Below are positions 15,424 to 15,538 of a stretch of 15,538 nt of DNA, one piece after another. Where the stretch lies: the NCBI GenBank assembly GCA_017431185.1, contig JAFRLP010000342.1:1-15538 (forward strand). Direction: 5' to 3'. The translations under genes were made by a program, and so were the position numbers. The notes below the pieces were generated by a model. The model did not search any database, had not been told where the DNA came from, and saw only the letters and a program-made list of their open reading frames with translations. Each line of letters begins with the position of its first letter. The first letter of the stretch is position 1. This DNA comes from Victivallales bacterium (GTDB lineage Bacteria; Verrucomicrobiota; Lentisphaeria; Oligosphaerales; Oligosphaeraceae).

Positions 15424-15538
15424 TTTGTATAGAAGAATATTGCAAAATTGAAATGTTGGGCTATATTATTCCCGCTGTCGCAAGCAGCACAGCTGATGAA
15501 GTCACAAACAGCAGAGCAGGAAAGCACCAATGGGAAAA

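Overview
The window looks like a chromosomal segment from a Gram-negative bacterium of the Lentisphaerota/Verrucomicrobiota group, probably close to the gut-associated Victivallales. This is inferred from gene types only: a lipid A kinase (Gram-negative outer membrane), a prepilin-like protein with the H-X9-DG signature, an Rpn/PD-(D/E)XK transposase family member, a GH78-type rhamnosidase next to the prepilin gene, and an AraC regulator. By eye the genes are moderately GC-rich, while the flanks of the accessory genes are AT-rich.

Left part (1-9068, all minus strand, transcribed right to left): a tight cluster runs from a six-TM protein of unknown function, through an HpcH/HpaI-type aldolase, LpxK (lipid A 4'-kinase), a secreted or membrane-anchored coiled-coil protein of unknown function and a GT4 glycosyltransferase, to leuS, which leaves the window at its left edge with its C-terminus missing. 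Gaps are 21-58 bases, except for 139 bases before lpxK, where a second promoter may lie. The cluster mixes cell-envelope synthesis with one housekeeping tRNA synthetase.

Middle (9120-11202): a hairpin closes a single secreted beta-rich protein gene (minus strand). Facing it is an AraC-type regulator (plus strand), a divergent arrangement that suggests regulation of the secreted protein. The space between them holds a decayed fragment of an Rpn transposase gene, closely related to the intact copy 2 kb away. The AraC start codon lies inside that fragment.

Right part (11203-15538): an intact Rpn-family gene has its own near-consensus sigma70-type promoter. After it come about 650 bases without a gene but with several palindromic or repeated elements. 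Next, on the minus strand, is a GH78-like hydrolase whose C-terminus ends abruptly beside a repeat. A prepilin-like H-X9-DG gene lies upstream of it and lacks the usual prepilin leader. The region looks shaped by recombination and mobile-element traffic. I found no CRISPR array, tRNA or rRNA. No clearly new multi-gene defence or metabolic system is evident; the most notable signals are the mobile-element scar at the AraC start, the leaderless prepilin, the repeat block and the two unknown membrane proteins in the lpxK cluster.
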